DNA of 25,882 nucleotides from Blastocladiella britannica (lineage: Eukaryota; Blastocladiomycota; Blastocladiomycetes; Blastocladiales; Blastocladiaceae), in the NCBI GenBank assembly GCA_025349905.2, contig MU624755.1:1-25882 (forward strand). Direction: 5' to 3'. Position 1 is the stretch's first letter, and every line of letters begins with the position of its first letter. Below the pieces are notes generated by a model. It was given only the letters and a program-made list of their open reading frames with translations, was not told where the DNA came from and ran no database searches. Positions 1-8,543 of the stretch are shown piece after piece. The translations under genes were made by a program, and so were the position numbers.

Positions 1-858
1 CTCTGCCAAGAATTTGTTTCTCTTTGCGCGCTCGTCGCCTTGTCCCACCTCTCTTCTGTTTTTTTTTATTACTTCTTGTACAAGCCCTCACAACCCACTC
101 TCCTCTTGTCGGCACACGCTAGCCCCCACCGCTTATTTTATTTTATTTTCTTGGCCTGGCCAGCGCTGTCCGCGCCCGCACCTCTCTGTATACACTTGAC
201 TGACCCCTCCCGTCTTCTATTGCGTAGGTGCTTTGCAAATAAGCCGCCGAACGACCAAGGGACCAAGACGCTCACCGACCTGCCAAGATGCCCGCCGTCC
301 GGTCAAGCGACCAAAGATCCGTCCAAAGAACCAAGCAACCGTCCAAGCGTCACTGCGGCCATGGTACTCGATCAACTATTCAATTATTCTATATTTTTTG
401 TGCGACCAAATCAACGCCGAGAAAGCGGCCAACCGAGACGGTGCCAAGCGACCAACCAAGACGACCAAGCGTCACCACCACCTCGACTGAGCCTTTATTT
501 TATTCGCTCGAGCAGTTTCTGACCATTTCTTTTACCCACTCTAGACCATACCGTCGAAGTCAAGGCCGCCACCAAGCTCGCTCCTGTCACCGTGGTACCA
601 CCTCCTTTTCTGACCTCGCTCGAGCATGACCTTTTTACTGACTCCACCGCTCCTTTTTTGCCTATTTCTAGTCCTGACATCTCGACCAAGGGGCCCAAGT
701 ACAGTACGTCGCCAAGTCACTTGTTTATTTCCCTCAGTCTTTCTCCCCCACTCTCTCCCTTTTCTTGGCTTGGTGGGTGTGTGGTGGGTCGGCCGTGGTG
801 GCCACTGACGTTCTGAACAGGAATCCAGTCGACAAGAAGCGTCTTTCGAGGAACCGAG
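1..858. other. Unassigned region upstream of CRD1, alternating pyrimidine-rich and AAG-rich blocks
   Basis: I cannot assemble a gene here. Pyrimidine-rich stretches (about 40-230, 490-544, 596-671, 704-820) alternate with AAG-rich stretches (about 240-350, 410-490, 545-594, 672-703, 821-860). Several boundaries look like splice sites: a CTAG end at 544, GTACC at 595, TTTCTAG ending at 671, GTACG at 704 and GAACAG ending at 820. The phases of the blocks do not join into one open frame in the combinations I tried. The region could be non-coding exons of a transcript that starts left of the window, or a decayed lysine-rich gene. No tRNA or transposon end was seen. Confidence 0.4.
248..347. repeat. 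Five degenerate 20-nt units ending in AAG/AAA
   Basis: From 248 to 347 the sequence divides into five consecutive 20-nt blocks, each ending in AAG or AAA, with further AAG/AAA triplets 8 or 12 nt away in three of them. The 20-nt period is not a multiple of 3, so it is not a simple protein repeat. The 11-mer CCAAGCGTCAC at 343-353 recurs at 465-475, so a second, looser copy of the motif lies about 120 nt downstream. Confidence 0.45.
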
Positions 859-1002
859 GTGGCGGTGGTGGGGTGGGTGGTGGTGCGAGTGAGTCGAATG
901 AAAAAAACGTTTTTTTCAATTTCTGATTCTGGATCGGGTGCGAGCGGGTGCTGGGAACGAGGTCGAAATGGGAACGGGGCGGCTAATCCAGTTCAGTTCA
1001 GT

Positions 1003-1008
1003 CACGTG
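1003..1008. promoter_or_regulatory. E-box (CACGTG) upstream of CRD1
   Basis: A palindromic CACGTG lies 79 bp before the chosen CRD1 start codon. This hexamer is the site of bHLH factors such as fungal Cbf1 and Pho4. A role is inferred from position only, and the hexamer will also occur by chance. Confidence 0.25.
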
Positions 1009-1086
1009 TCACCAGGCCGTTCAGTATGCACCATTTCAGCGTCTGTTCGCCAAGTGTCTGTTTCGGGGGAAGTTGTCGTGATTACA

Positions 1087-2129
1087 ATGCTTGCAGCCCT
1101 CTCCTCGACCTGCCGTCCGCGGCCAACTGTGCTGCGACTGGCTACAGTAGCAGCAAACAATGACTGGTATCGCGTTCCTCGGTCAGTGGCGACGCGCTAC
1201 ATGTCCAGTGCGACTCCGCCCCAACCAAATCAGCAACCCCCACGCGTACCAACCACGGCTGCTCCTCTGCCCCTGAGAGCGACATCAACGACGAACATTG
1301 GCTCTGAAGCGACTGTTGTATCGTCGTCACCTGGAACACCATCTCATATTCCAGCAGCTGCGGCCAAGACTGATTTGCGCGAGAACATTTACACCATTCC
1401 CAACATGATGTCGTTTGCGCGGCTGGCATCGACGCCCGTGCTGGGCTACTTGATCGTACAGGGCCACCACTCGGCCGCGCTCGGATTGTTTGCGGCCTCG
1501 GCCGTCACCGACATGCTGGACGGGTACATTGCCCGCACGTTCAACATGACGTCGGTGCTGGGCACGATCCTGGATCCAATGGCCGATAAAGTGCTCATGA
1601 CCACGCTGACCGTGAGTCTGGGGATGGCTGGCATGATTCCTGGTACCTCTACCAATTTTTTTTTGTCAAGACGTCCGAGTCTGATCAAAACGAATTAAAG
1701 GACCCATGGCCGCGCTGATTATTGGCCGCGACGTTGGCCTCGTCCTTGCCTCGTTTGTGATTCGCTACAAGTCGCTTCCCCCTCCGGTACTTTGTTAGAT
1801 TTTCCTTTTTTTGCACGAAAATATCGTGCTTAATCCCTTGGATTCGATCACAGAAAACATTTGCCCGGTACTGGGACTTTTCGCTCGTGTCGGCCGAAGT
1901 CCACCCGACCTTGGTCTCCAAAGCCAACACCGCGCTGCAGCTGGTGTACGTTGGCGCCGCGCTGGCCGCCCCGACAATTCCGCTGGTCGGTGCGCTGTGG
2001 GCAGGTTATGGCACCGCCCTGCAGTGGACGGTGGCCACTACCACCGTATGGAGTGGTCTGAGTTACGTACTGAGCAAAGATGCGGTCAAGTACGTGAACC
2101 AGGCAGCAGCGAGCAAGGAGCAACCTTAG
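1087..2129 (+). CDS. CRD1: Cardiolipin synthase, mitochondrial (three exons)
   Basis: Exons 1087-1642, 1701-1786 and 1854-2129 give 305 residues. The enzyme joins CDP-diacylglycerol and phosphatidylglycerol into cardiolipin in the mitochondrial inner membrane. The CDP-alcohol phosphotransferase signature D-x2-DG-x2-AR-x8-G-x3-D-x3-D is complete: D142, D145-G146, A149-R150, G159, D163 and D167. After the second intron comes KTFARYWDFSLVSAEVHPT, a segment typical of eukaryotic cardiolipin synthases. The first ~95 residues are rich in Arg, Ser, Thr and Ala with almost no acids, as in a mitochondrial presequence. The frame stays open upstream to ATGs at 859 and 898. I chose 1087 because MLAALSSTCRPRP looks like a presequence start. 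Introns of 58 and 67 nt have GTAC donors. The stop is TAG, which shows that TAG terminates here. The gene converges with the next one, 17 bp apart. Confidence 0.93.
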
Positions 2130-2146
2130 CAAAATATACTATATTT

Positions 2147-5100
2147 TCATTGCGTACTGGTATCTCCTCCAACACCGACCGCACCATCACCAGTGGTGCT
2201 CGGATGCATGTCGTCCAAGAAAAACCGCTCCTCGGGCCCGACCTCCGAGTTCATGCGGTCCAAAAACTCGCTGATCCCGCGGTACAGGTCCTCGTCCTCG
2301 GCCGCGTACCCGAGCTGCGCGTAATCTTGTCGCCACGACGCATCGTCCGAGAGAATGTCGCGCGCTTGTGCCTGGGAGCGCAGCGGCGCCGATTGGGAGG
2401 CGGCGGTGGCAGCGGCAGTGGCAGTCGCTGCGGCCATGGACTGCTCTCCTTGATCGTGGCTGGAGCCCATGGCTGACAGATCAGCAGCGGCAGCAGCGGC
2501 ATGTTCACCGTTTGTTGGTCTCGGTCGAGGTGTCACTGACCGCGCGCCACGATGAGACTCGGTCGTCATCGACTCGCGCCGACCCTCTTGTTGCTTCTTC
2601 GAAGGAGGTGGCATCCCATGGCCGATGGAGGTAGAGGTGTAATCGGCGCGCGATGCCGCCGTCACCACCAGGAGCAGCTCGTCAGCAGCGCGCGAGAGGA
2701 CCGTCGATGGTTTCACGTCCGGCATGCCCAGCAAGTCGCGGAGCCTAGCGATCCCGGCCTCGGCCTCGGTCACAAACACAAACAGCTCGTTGAGTTTCGG
2801 GAACACGCCGTCGACCGTGGGCACCTCGAACAGGTGTGTGAAATGCGCGACAATCCGCTGGTACACAGCCGACTCGCGGGCGTCGGCGCCGCCGCCCTCG
2901 CGCAGATGCTTGCGCTCGACCCGCAGCATGTTGCGCTCGTACGCCACCAGCCGCTTGATTTCTTCCAGCAGTAGGAGCTCCGCGTCCGAGTCGGTGGACG
3001 TGAGGCCAATGCCGCCACCGGACACGAGCGTGTCGGCGTCCAACTCCACCGCCTTGGTGATTTTGTTCAGCAGCGTGCGCGTGTGCTGCAGCACGTCCAA
3101 GTCGGCCGCCCACTGCTCCAGGCATTTGTAGGTGGCGCTCGTCTTGTGCATCCCTTCGTCTTCCTGCTCCTTTTCAGTTTGGTGCTGCTGCTGGCCCTTG
3201 TCCTTGTCGTGTTCAAATGGTTTGCCTCGTTTCGCGGGCCGAGCACCTTTGCCTACTGCAGAAGCTGGTGGCGCTTTTTTCGGCGAGCTGAACCCGGATC
3301 CGCGGCGCCAGACGAGCGAGTCGACCTTGCGGATATACTCTTGCATCTTGGGCACGACCGCCACGACGCGCGCGCACTCTTCGAGCGCTGGAATCACCGC
3401 AAACACGTCATCGAGGTGCAGCCGAATGCACACGTCCTTGAGCAGCTCGCGCACGTTCTCGGCCGGCATCTCGTCAATCACGTTGAGTTTCAGCTGGTAG
3501 TGCAGGCGGTCGCGGCGGATCAGGTCGCGCGTAGTGCCCATGGATCCCGCCCTGGGGCGGGTGGAGGCGGAGGAAGACGAAGGACCGAACCCGCCACCAG
3601 AAGTCTTGGGCCCATTGAGCATCTGCAGCTGAAGCAAGTCGCGCTCCTCCTCGGCCTTGCGCGTGGCCTCGGCCTGCATCTCGAGCCGCCGTTGCAACAG
3701 CCCAATCTGCTGCTCGAGCGTGTGCTTTAGCCGCAAAAACTGGTCGGCAGGTGGCTCGTCCTGGGCCACTGGCGGCGGCGTAGTGAGCCCTCGTCCATCG
3801 CCACCCTCATCCCCATCGGTCGTCATTTTTCGCACCATCTTACGCAGCCCCGCCAACTCGTCCTGCATCGCTGACACTTTGGTCTCATAGACGTCCATGA
3901 CTTCCTGGGTGACGCGGTCGAGCGCGCCACCGTCGGGCCGCGCGCGCTGGGCCGACGCGGCGCGGAAGGTGGCCTCGGCGCGCGCGCGTTTCTGGTCCAA
4001 TTTGAACGCTACCGCCGCCAATTCCTGCCGTAACAGCGACGCCTCGGCCTCCTCGCGCTCCGACTTGGCCAGCAGTTGCTGGTACTTGACTTGCAAGTGC
4101 ATGGCGTCCTGGTGGGCTGCCGACATTGCGTCGGGTGGGGCGGCGCCGGTACGTGGAGGAGGCTGTTGTTGGGCACTGCGCACGATGCGGTCGAGCCGAG
4201 GTCGTAAGCCCGTATCGTGGCCAGAGGGCCGGGTAGTCGCCGCCGAGGACCCAGTGGCAGCAGCTTGAGTCGCGCCACCGCCACTTCCCGATTCGGCCGC
4301 CGCGGTAGTCCCGCTCAACTGTTTAACAAGATGCTGGATCAAGTTCCCGCGCTGGTGGTACTCGTTCATCAGCTGCGCCATGGCGTGGTCCAGCGACACT
4401 TGCACCGATTCGGGGAGGTTCGAGTCAATCACGTTGGGCGGCAGTGGGGGCAAGCCCTTGGTGACCAGGAACTGCGAGATCTCGTGCAGCGCTCGGGACC
4501 GGTGTGCCCGTCGCTGGGCGGATCGGCGCGGCAGGGAACCGAGCGAATCGTTGGAGAAGCTGGCGGACGATGTTCCTTCACCACTACCGTGCGCGCCTGT
4601 TGATGTGGATGGTGTCGGGTCCGTGAATGATTCAGAGGGTGTCAGGGTCTCGGTGGCGGCAGCGGGTCGGGGGTGGTGCGGGTGGACACCGCTTCGTCGC
4701 AACGCTGCCGAGACTGCCGCTTCTGCTGGGGCACTGGTGGCTGGTGATGGTGAGGGCACAGTGCGGTGACGCGACGCATTGGCTTCGTCGCGCGTGCGAG
4801 TGGCGGTGATCCGAGTCCCACCCAAAGACGCAGTCGAATCGCGTGTCCGATCCTGGGTACGATCGCGGTGCTGGCGATGGCGATGATGTGGAGAAGGAGG
4901 GAAATAAAACTCCGAGTAGTGTCGACTCTTGTCCGACGAGTCGGCCCTGGGCGGCGAACCCGCGGCGGTGGTACCAGGGCGGCGTGGCGATGATGGGGTC
5001 GGAGAATGCGCGCGTGCCCAGACACCTGCGGCTTGGTGGGTGTTACCAGTCGTGATGGCCGTCGTTGTGGCCATGGTCGATGCAGCAGGTGCAACAGGAC

Positions 5101-5617
5101 GGCCGCGTGCATGATCGGTCCCATTTCCATTTCCATTTCCATTTCCATTTCCGCCCATTACAGTGGTGGATGGGGAGACCATTTGTGCCGAAGCGGGTGA
5201 AGTTGCCCATACATCCATTCGAGAGCCAGCTGTTGTAACAGCATCCGCAGAGCGCATCGCGGCAGCCGACAGCACGCGGCTCAGCCCGTCGGCGCCAAAT
5301 TCAGACAAGTCGGGCCTGCGGGCGATCGGAGATCCTGCTCGTGGTTCCAGTGGTGTCTGAGGTGGTTGCTGCCGAGAGCGATCGGCCGAGCGCATGTCCA
5401 GCGGCACCTCGACCGCCGACACGGGCGACAGGGCCGGATCGTCATGGTCGTCAAAGTCGGATTCCGACTCTAAGCGCTCAAACTGGCGGCGAAGTGCCGC
5501 ATAGTCCACCGAGTGGGAGGGGCCGTACCCTTGCAGCAGATTTTGGATGTGGCCGGCGGTGGCGGTGGCGGCCGGGGACGCTTCGACTGCATACAGAGCG
5601 AGATTGATCAATTTCAT
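2147..5617 (-). CDS. CEP70: CEP70-like centrosomal coiled-coil protein
   Basis: One uninterrupted frame of 1156 residues. Residues 1 to ~375 are low-complexity (Ser, Thr, Pro, Ala, His). Residues ~375-435 form a conserved-looking helical block (LPPNVIDSNLPESVQVSLDH). Coiled coils follow at about 505-595 and 620-660. A folded region at about 695-765 contains ENVRELLKDVCIRLHLDDV and ends VVPKMQEYIRKVDSLV. A C-terminal block near 920-960 (HLFEVPTVDGVFPKLNEL) resembles the C-terminal part of CEP70 as I remember it. CEP70 acts at centrosomes and basal bodies, which fits a flagellated fungus. The protein is about twice the length of human CEP70, mainly through disordered inserts. The identification rests on remembered resemblance, so another basal-body coiled-coil protein is possible. 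The ATG at 5617 directly follows an in-frame TAA, so the start is fixed unless an upstream intron exists. Confidence 0.58.
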   Translation of the reverse strand: MKLINLALYAVEASPAATATAGHIQNLLQGYGPSHSVDYAALRRQFERLESESDFDDHDDPALSPVSAVEVPLDMRSADRSRQQPPQTPLEPRAGSPIARRPDLSEFGADGLSRVLSAAAMRSADAVTTAGSRMDVWATSPASAQMVSPSTTVMGGNGNGNGNGNGTDHARGRPVAPAASTMATTTAITTGNTHQAAGVWARAHSPTPSSPRRPGTTAAGSPPRADSSDKSRHYSEFYFPPSPHHRHRQHRDRTQDRTRDSTASLGGTRITATRTRDEANASRHRTVPSPSPATSAPAEAAVSAALRRSGVHPHHPRPAAATETLTPSESFTDPTPSTSTGAHGSGEGTSSASFSNDSLGSLPRRSAQRRAHRSRALHEISQFLVTKGLPPLPPNVIDSNLPESVQVSLDHAMAQLMNEYHQRGNLIQHLVKQLSGTTAAAESGSGGGATQAAATGSSAATTRPSGHDTGLRPRLDRIVRSAQQQPPPRTGAAPPDAMSAAHQDAMHLQVKYQQLLAKSEREEAEASLLRQELAAVAFKLDQKRARAEATFRAASAQRARPDGGALDRVTQEVMDVYETKVSAMQDELAGLRKMVRKMTTDGDEGGDGRGLTTPPPVAQDEPPADQFLRLKHTLEQQIGLLQRRLEMQAEATRKAEEERDLLQLQMLNGPKTSGGGFGPSSSSASTRPRAGSMGTTRDLIRRDRLHYQLKLNVIDEMPAENVRELLKDVCIRLHLDDVFAVIPALEECARVVAVVPKMQEYIRKVDSLVWRRGSGFSSPKKAPPASAVGKGARPAKRGKPFEHDKDKGQQQHQTEKEQEDEGMHKTSATYKCLEQWAADLDVLQHTRTLLNKITKAVELDADTLVSGGGIGLTSTDSDAELLLLEEIKRLVAYERNMLRVERKHLREGGGADARESAVYQRIVAHFTHLFEVPTVDGVFPKLNELFVFVTEAEAGIARLRDLLGMPDVKPSTVLSRAADELLLVVTAASRADYTSTSIGHGMPPPSKKQQEGRRESMTTESHRGARSVTPRPRPTNGEHAAAAAADLSAMGSSHDQGEQSMAAATATAAATAASQSAPLRSQAQARDILSDDASWRQDYAQLGYAAEDEDLYRGISEFLDRMNSEVGPEERFFLDDMHPSTTGDGAVGVGGDTSTQ
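5121..5152. repeat. Hexanucleotide microsatellite (CCATTT)5 inside the CEP70-like gene
   Basis: Five perfect CCATTT units plus CC. On the coding (minus) strand the tract is read as alternating Gly-Asn in the disordered N-terminal part of the CEP70-like protein. Units are two codons long, so copy-number change would keep the frame. Confidence 0.9.
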
Positions 5618-5751
5618 TTACTGCTTACGCCAGTGAGCTTGATGAACATACAGATGGGAGCAGGGACACCCGACACATCGGCGGCCGAAAAGGTCGTGGT
5701 GGTGGTCGACAGCGAGTAGTCGGGCGAGTGCTGCTGCTGCTTGTTCGTCAT
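5614..5751 (-). other. Upstream ORF overlapping the CEP70-like start (ATGA overlap)
   Basis: A 45-codon ORF starts at the ATG at 5749-5751 (MTNKQQQHSPDYSLS). It ends at a TGA at 5614-5616 that overlaps the CEP70-like start codon as ATGA. It could be a regulatory uORF allowing reinitiation. It could also be part of a first exon, because a GTAAGC donor lies at 5624-5629. A short intron from there to TATGCAG would not keep the reading phase, so I favour a uORF or chance. Confidence 0.35.
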
Positions 5752-5894
5752 TTGTCTCTTCATCTTGGCTCAGAAGGGGAGGAGAAGCAACTGGTCCGGT
5801 GATCAAATGACGACGCGGAGCCCCAAAATCTCCAAAATTTCCAAAAATCATTCCAACCACCAAGGTACCCGCATACCAAATCATATAAACAGTC
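5618..5894. promoter_or_regulatory. Divergent intergenic region, CEP70-like / RPA49
   Basis: The 277 bp between the two start codons must hold both core promoters. Near RPA49 it has three close copies of TCCAAAA/CCAAAA (about 5822-5847) and ATATAAAC just before the ATG. The left half is occupied by the short uORF of the CEP70-like gene. Confidence 0.5.
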
Positions 5895-7211
5895 ATGTCG
5901 CTCAAACGCAAGTTCGCCATCGACATTGAGCCCGTCCCAGCGACCGCCGATGCCACCGAGCCAGTGCTGGTGTCGTTCGGAGGTGTTCGCCCGCCGCCGC
6001 TCGAGACCCCGTTCTCCGTGTACCGCAGCTCGCTGACGACCGCGCCGGTCGGATCCGTGCGCGCGCAGTACCGCGTGGTCACCGCCGAGACCCCGACCCT
6101 GCAGCTGTACGGCGACAACTACTCTGAGCCGTCCGGCGCCGAGGATCAGTGCGAGTACTATGTGGGCGTGGTGGACCGCGAGCGCGGGAAAGTGCGCATC
6201 ATGCGTGCGCCCGTAGTGCACCTGGACCCCAAGCTCAAACTGGTGTCGGCGACGGTTGACGAGCGCGTCGACAAGTCCAGCATGATGGCGTCGCGCAACG
6301 CCCTGGGCGAGACGTTTGGTAACAAGCGAGCCAAGTCGGCCATCAAGGCGATCGAGCGCGGCAAGATCGACGCCGACGCGCTCGACCGCGCCGCCGATAA
6401 CTTGCAGTCCACGGTGGCCATGTCGCTCGACTTTGTCCCCACGCCCGAGGCCCTGGCCCAGGAACTGGCGCTCGACGACCCGCTGCCGCCGCACGACGCC
6501 GAGACCGACGACGTCACCAAAGTGTACCCGATCAGCCAGCTGTTCCCGGCGGCGTACCGCTCGTCGCTCGAGCGTGTGGCCGTCGACTTGCTCAAGCACC
6601 AGTCTCCCGAAGCTCTGGCAGAACTCAAGCTGCGGTCCGCCAACGACCCGGACGTGGGTCCCGCCGGCCCGACGTACATGGAGCGCGAGATTTTCCGTCT
6701 GATGGCGGTTCCCAAGCCCACCAAGCGCGATATCACGCGGTGCGCGCTAGCGCTATACGCGCTGTACCTTGCGCGGCTGGGCCTGTGCCGCGAGGCGACG
6801 CTGAAACGCCACCAGACCGTGCACGAGCAGACAGGGATGCCGCTCGACATGGCCGCGGCGCTCACCGCCGCGTTCTGCGAAAAGGTCGCGGTCGCTGCCA
6901 ACCGCAGCAGGGTCACGGTGACTCCGCGCGCACGTACTCGCATCACTTGCCACGTGCTGGCGGTGCTGCTGCACTTGCAGTCGTTTGCGCTCTCCGCCGA
7001 GGACGTGGCACGCGACGTGGACGAGAAGATTGACCGGGTTCAGATGCTGCTGCGCGGGATGGGATGCTCGTCCACCAGTCTCTCGGCGGCACAGCTCAAG
7101 GAGAGGGGAGAGTCGGGCCTGGAGCGCAAGTCGACGCGGTTCAGTCTGTCGGCACCACTGCGCATCGTGGATCTGACCAAGCGCAAGGGCGGCAAGCCAG
7201 GCCGCAAGTAA
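5895..7211 (+). CDS. RPA49: RNA polymerase I subunit A49 (POLR1E family)
   Basis: 438 residues without introns; yeast A49 is about 415. A49 forms a heterodimer with A34.5 on Pol I in the nucleolus and promotes initiation and elongation of rRNA transcription. The N-terminal ~115 residues match the dimerisation (triple-barrel) domain, with EYYVGVVDRERGKVRIMRAP near residues 86-105. A family motif follows, SRNALGETFGNKRAKSAIK, near residue 135. The rest (about 200-438) corresponds to the tandem winged-helix DNA-binding domain, and the tail is basic (KRKGGKPGRK). The start at 5895 opens with MSLKRKF and has no credible upstream alternative. The stop is 29 bp from that of ELP5 on the other strand. 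Confidence 0.93.
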   Translation: MSLKRKFAIDIEPVPATADATEPVLVSFGGVRPPPLETPFSVYRSSLTTAPVGSVRAQYRVVTAETPTLQLYGDNYSEPSGAEDQCEYYVGVVDRERGKVRIMRAPVVHLDPKLKLVSATVDERVDKSSMMASRNALGETFGNKRAKSAIKAIERGKIDADALDRAADNLQSTVAMSLDFVPTPEALAQELALDDPLPPHDAETDDVTKVYPISQLFPAAYRSSLERVAVDLLKHQSPEALAELKLRSANDPDVGPAGPTYMEREIFRLMAVPKPTKRDITRCALALYALYLARLGLCREATLKRHQTVHEQTGMPLDMAAALTAAFCEKVAVAANRSRVTVTPRARTRITCHVLAVLLHLQSFALSAEDVARDVDEKIDRVQMLLRGMGCSSTSLSAAQLKERGESGLERKSTRFSLSAPLRIVDLTKRKGGKPGRK

Positions 7212-7240
7212 AGTATTTTACGTTTTGAATCCAATTGCCT

Positions 7241-8438
7241 TTAAAATTCAAGGTCCGCGTCCGGGTCGTCGTCGTCAAAGTCGTCGTCGACATCGTACTC
7301 GTACGACACGATTCCGCCACCACCTCCGCTACTATTACTTCCTGATCCGGATGACGTTGACGGCAGGGGTTGTTGAGCACTGAGATACGGCAGCACCACC
7401 TGTGCTTTGGCCTCCCGTTGTTTGTCCGACAAGCGCAAGTTGAATGACAGGCCTGCAGTGGGATCCGAGCTACTACTTGCAGGAGCACTAGCTCGCTTTT
7501 CGTGCACGTGCACGGCCGCATCCGTCTCCTTTTTGTCTCCGTTGTCGGGTGTCGGGACCGCGGCAACTGGAGCTGGATCAACTAGAGCAGGATCCTCGTC
7601 AAAGTGCGTGTACCGCACTGTAGCACCGCTCCACACCACCTCCACCGCCTCGTGCACGACTTTCCCACCAGCACGGCGGGCATGGACGCGTGCCACGAGC
7701 CGGTTCGTGGCGTTGGCCTCCACCGAGAGGATCAAATCGGACGCGGCGCGGTCTGCCACCACGTGTCGCTCGCGGTCGGCGCGTGTTCCGTTTTCCACGC
7801 GCACAGTGGTGGTTGCGACTTGTTCGAGGCGGCCTTGGGCCTGAAGACTTTTTCCTCCTCCATTGGCATTGGATGCGGGTGCGATGGCGACCAGAACCGA
7901 AGAAGACGCGGATAGGAGCGCCAGTAAATCGCGTAGTCCGCGCGCGAGGTCTGTTGGCGTCGGCAATACGTGACCCAGGGGAGTCAGACTGTCTATGGCG
8001 ATCGTGCATGCCGCGCCTATTCAACTATTTGGTCAAAAAGAACAAGCCCGAGGAAATCATAGAGACAAGGCACCTCGATGGCGAGCAAGGAATCGCTGCA
8101 CACGTGCCAAGATCAGGGACTGGAACGTGGTCGCTCCAACCGTCTCCTCCCGGACATCCTCTACCTCTGCGGCCGGAATGGAGCGCGTCCATAGCGAAGG
8201 AGCATAGTCGGCGGCAATCACGAGCGTTGGGACGCGTCTATTTGTTCCTTGGAGGGCGAGTGAGCGCGTACTCAATACAACGGAAAAAAAATACGGACCG
8301 GTTGACGGACGCGCGCACCGCCTGGACCAGAAACGGAAATGCGGACTGCTCGGGCGACTCGAGGAGCAGCATGAACGGTGTCGATTCCTTGCCCGCAATG
8401 ACGCGCTCGAGGTGGGGCTGCGCGTACAATGCCGCCAT
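7241..8438 (-). CDS. ELP5: Elongator complex protein 5 (three exons)
   Basis: Exons, in coding order, are 8299-8438, 8074-8237 and 7241-8016, giving 359 residues. Elp5 belongs to the Elp4-5-6 RecA-like ring of Elongator, which modifies wobble uridines of tRNAs. Key evidence is the C-terminal family block SFNLRLSDKQREAKAQVVLP, followed by an acidic tail (SYEYDVDDDFDDDDPDADLEF without its last residues is diagnostic in style). The RecA-like core includes TLVIAADY and, across the second intron, IDSLTPLGHVL. Both introns (61 and 57 nt) keep the phase exactly. Their donors are GTCCGT and GTGCCT. The linker before the C-terminal block is rich in Ala and Ser. The gene diverges from the HDAC gene with 105 bp between starts. 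Confidence 0.9.
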
Positions 8439-8543
8439 AATATTTTCTTTTGAATTTTTTTTTATTGAAAGCAACGTAAGCTCAGCCTGACCAAGGACAA
8501 GAGGACCGCCGGCCCTTATATTTTGACTGGTAAATTAAATTAA
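8439..8543. promoter_or_regulatory. Divergent intergenic region, ELP5 / HDAC
   Basis: 105 bp between two start codons. It is AT-rich near both ends (TTTGAATTTTTTTTTATTG on the ELP5 side, TAAATTAAATTAA directly before the HDAC ATG). No specific operator was recognised. Confidence 0.5.

Noticed and set aside
248..475. Ribosomal protein L32-like fragments (for example TKTTKRHHHLD)
   Set aside because: The resemblance is a few basic residues, needs frameshifts, and comes from the AAG-rich repeat; no further L32 sequence follows.
859..1086. Extension of CRD1 to the upstream ATGs at 859 or 898
   Set aside because: The added residues are Gly/Val/Phe-rich and would hide the presequence-like start at 1087; the frame may be open by chance.
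5884..5889. TATAAA as a TATA box for RPA49
   Set aside because: It lies only 5 bp before the start codon, so a start site 25-100 bp downstream would fall inside the coding region.
5618..6599. Long open frames on the minus strand opposite RPA49 (up to 279 codons)
   Set aside because: RPA49 is a clear family match on the plus strand. The antisense frames are Arg/Val/His-rich shadows caused by GC-rich codon bias and match nothing.
6158..6946. 262-codon minus-strand frame inside RPA49
   Set aside because: Complement shadow of a conserved gene. Its composition is Ser/Arg-rich with no domain.
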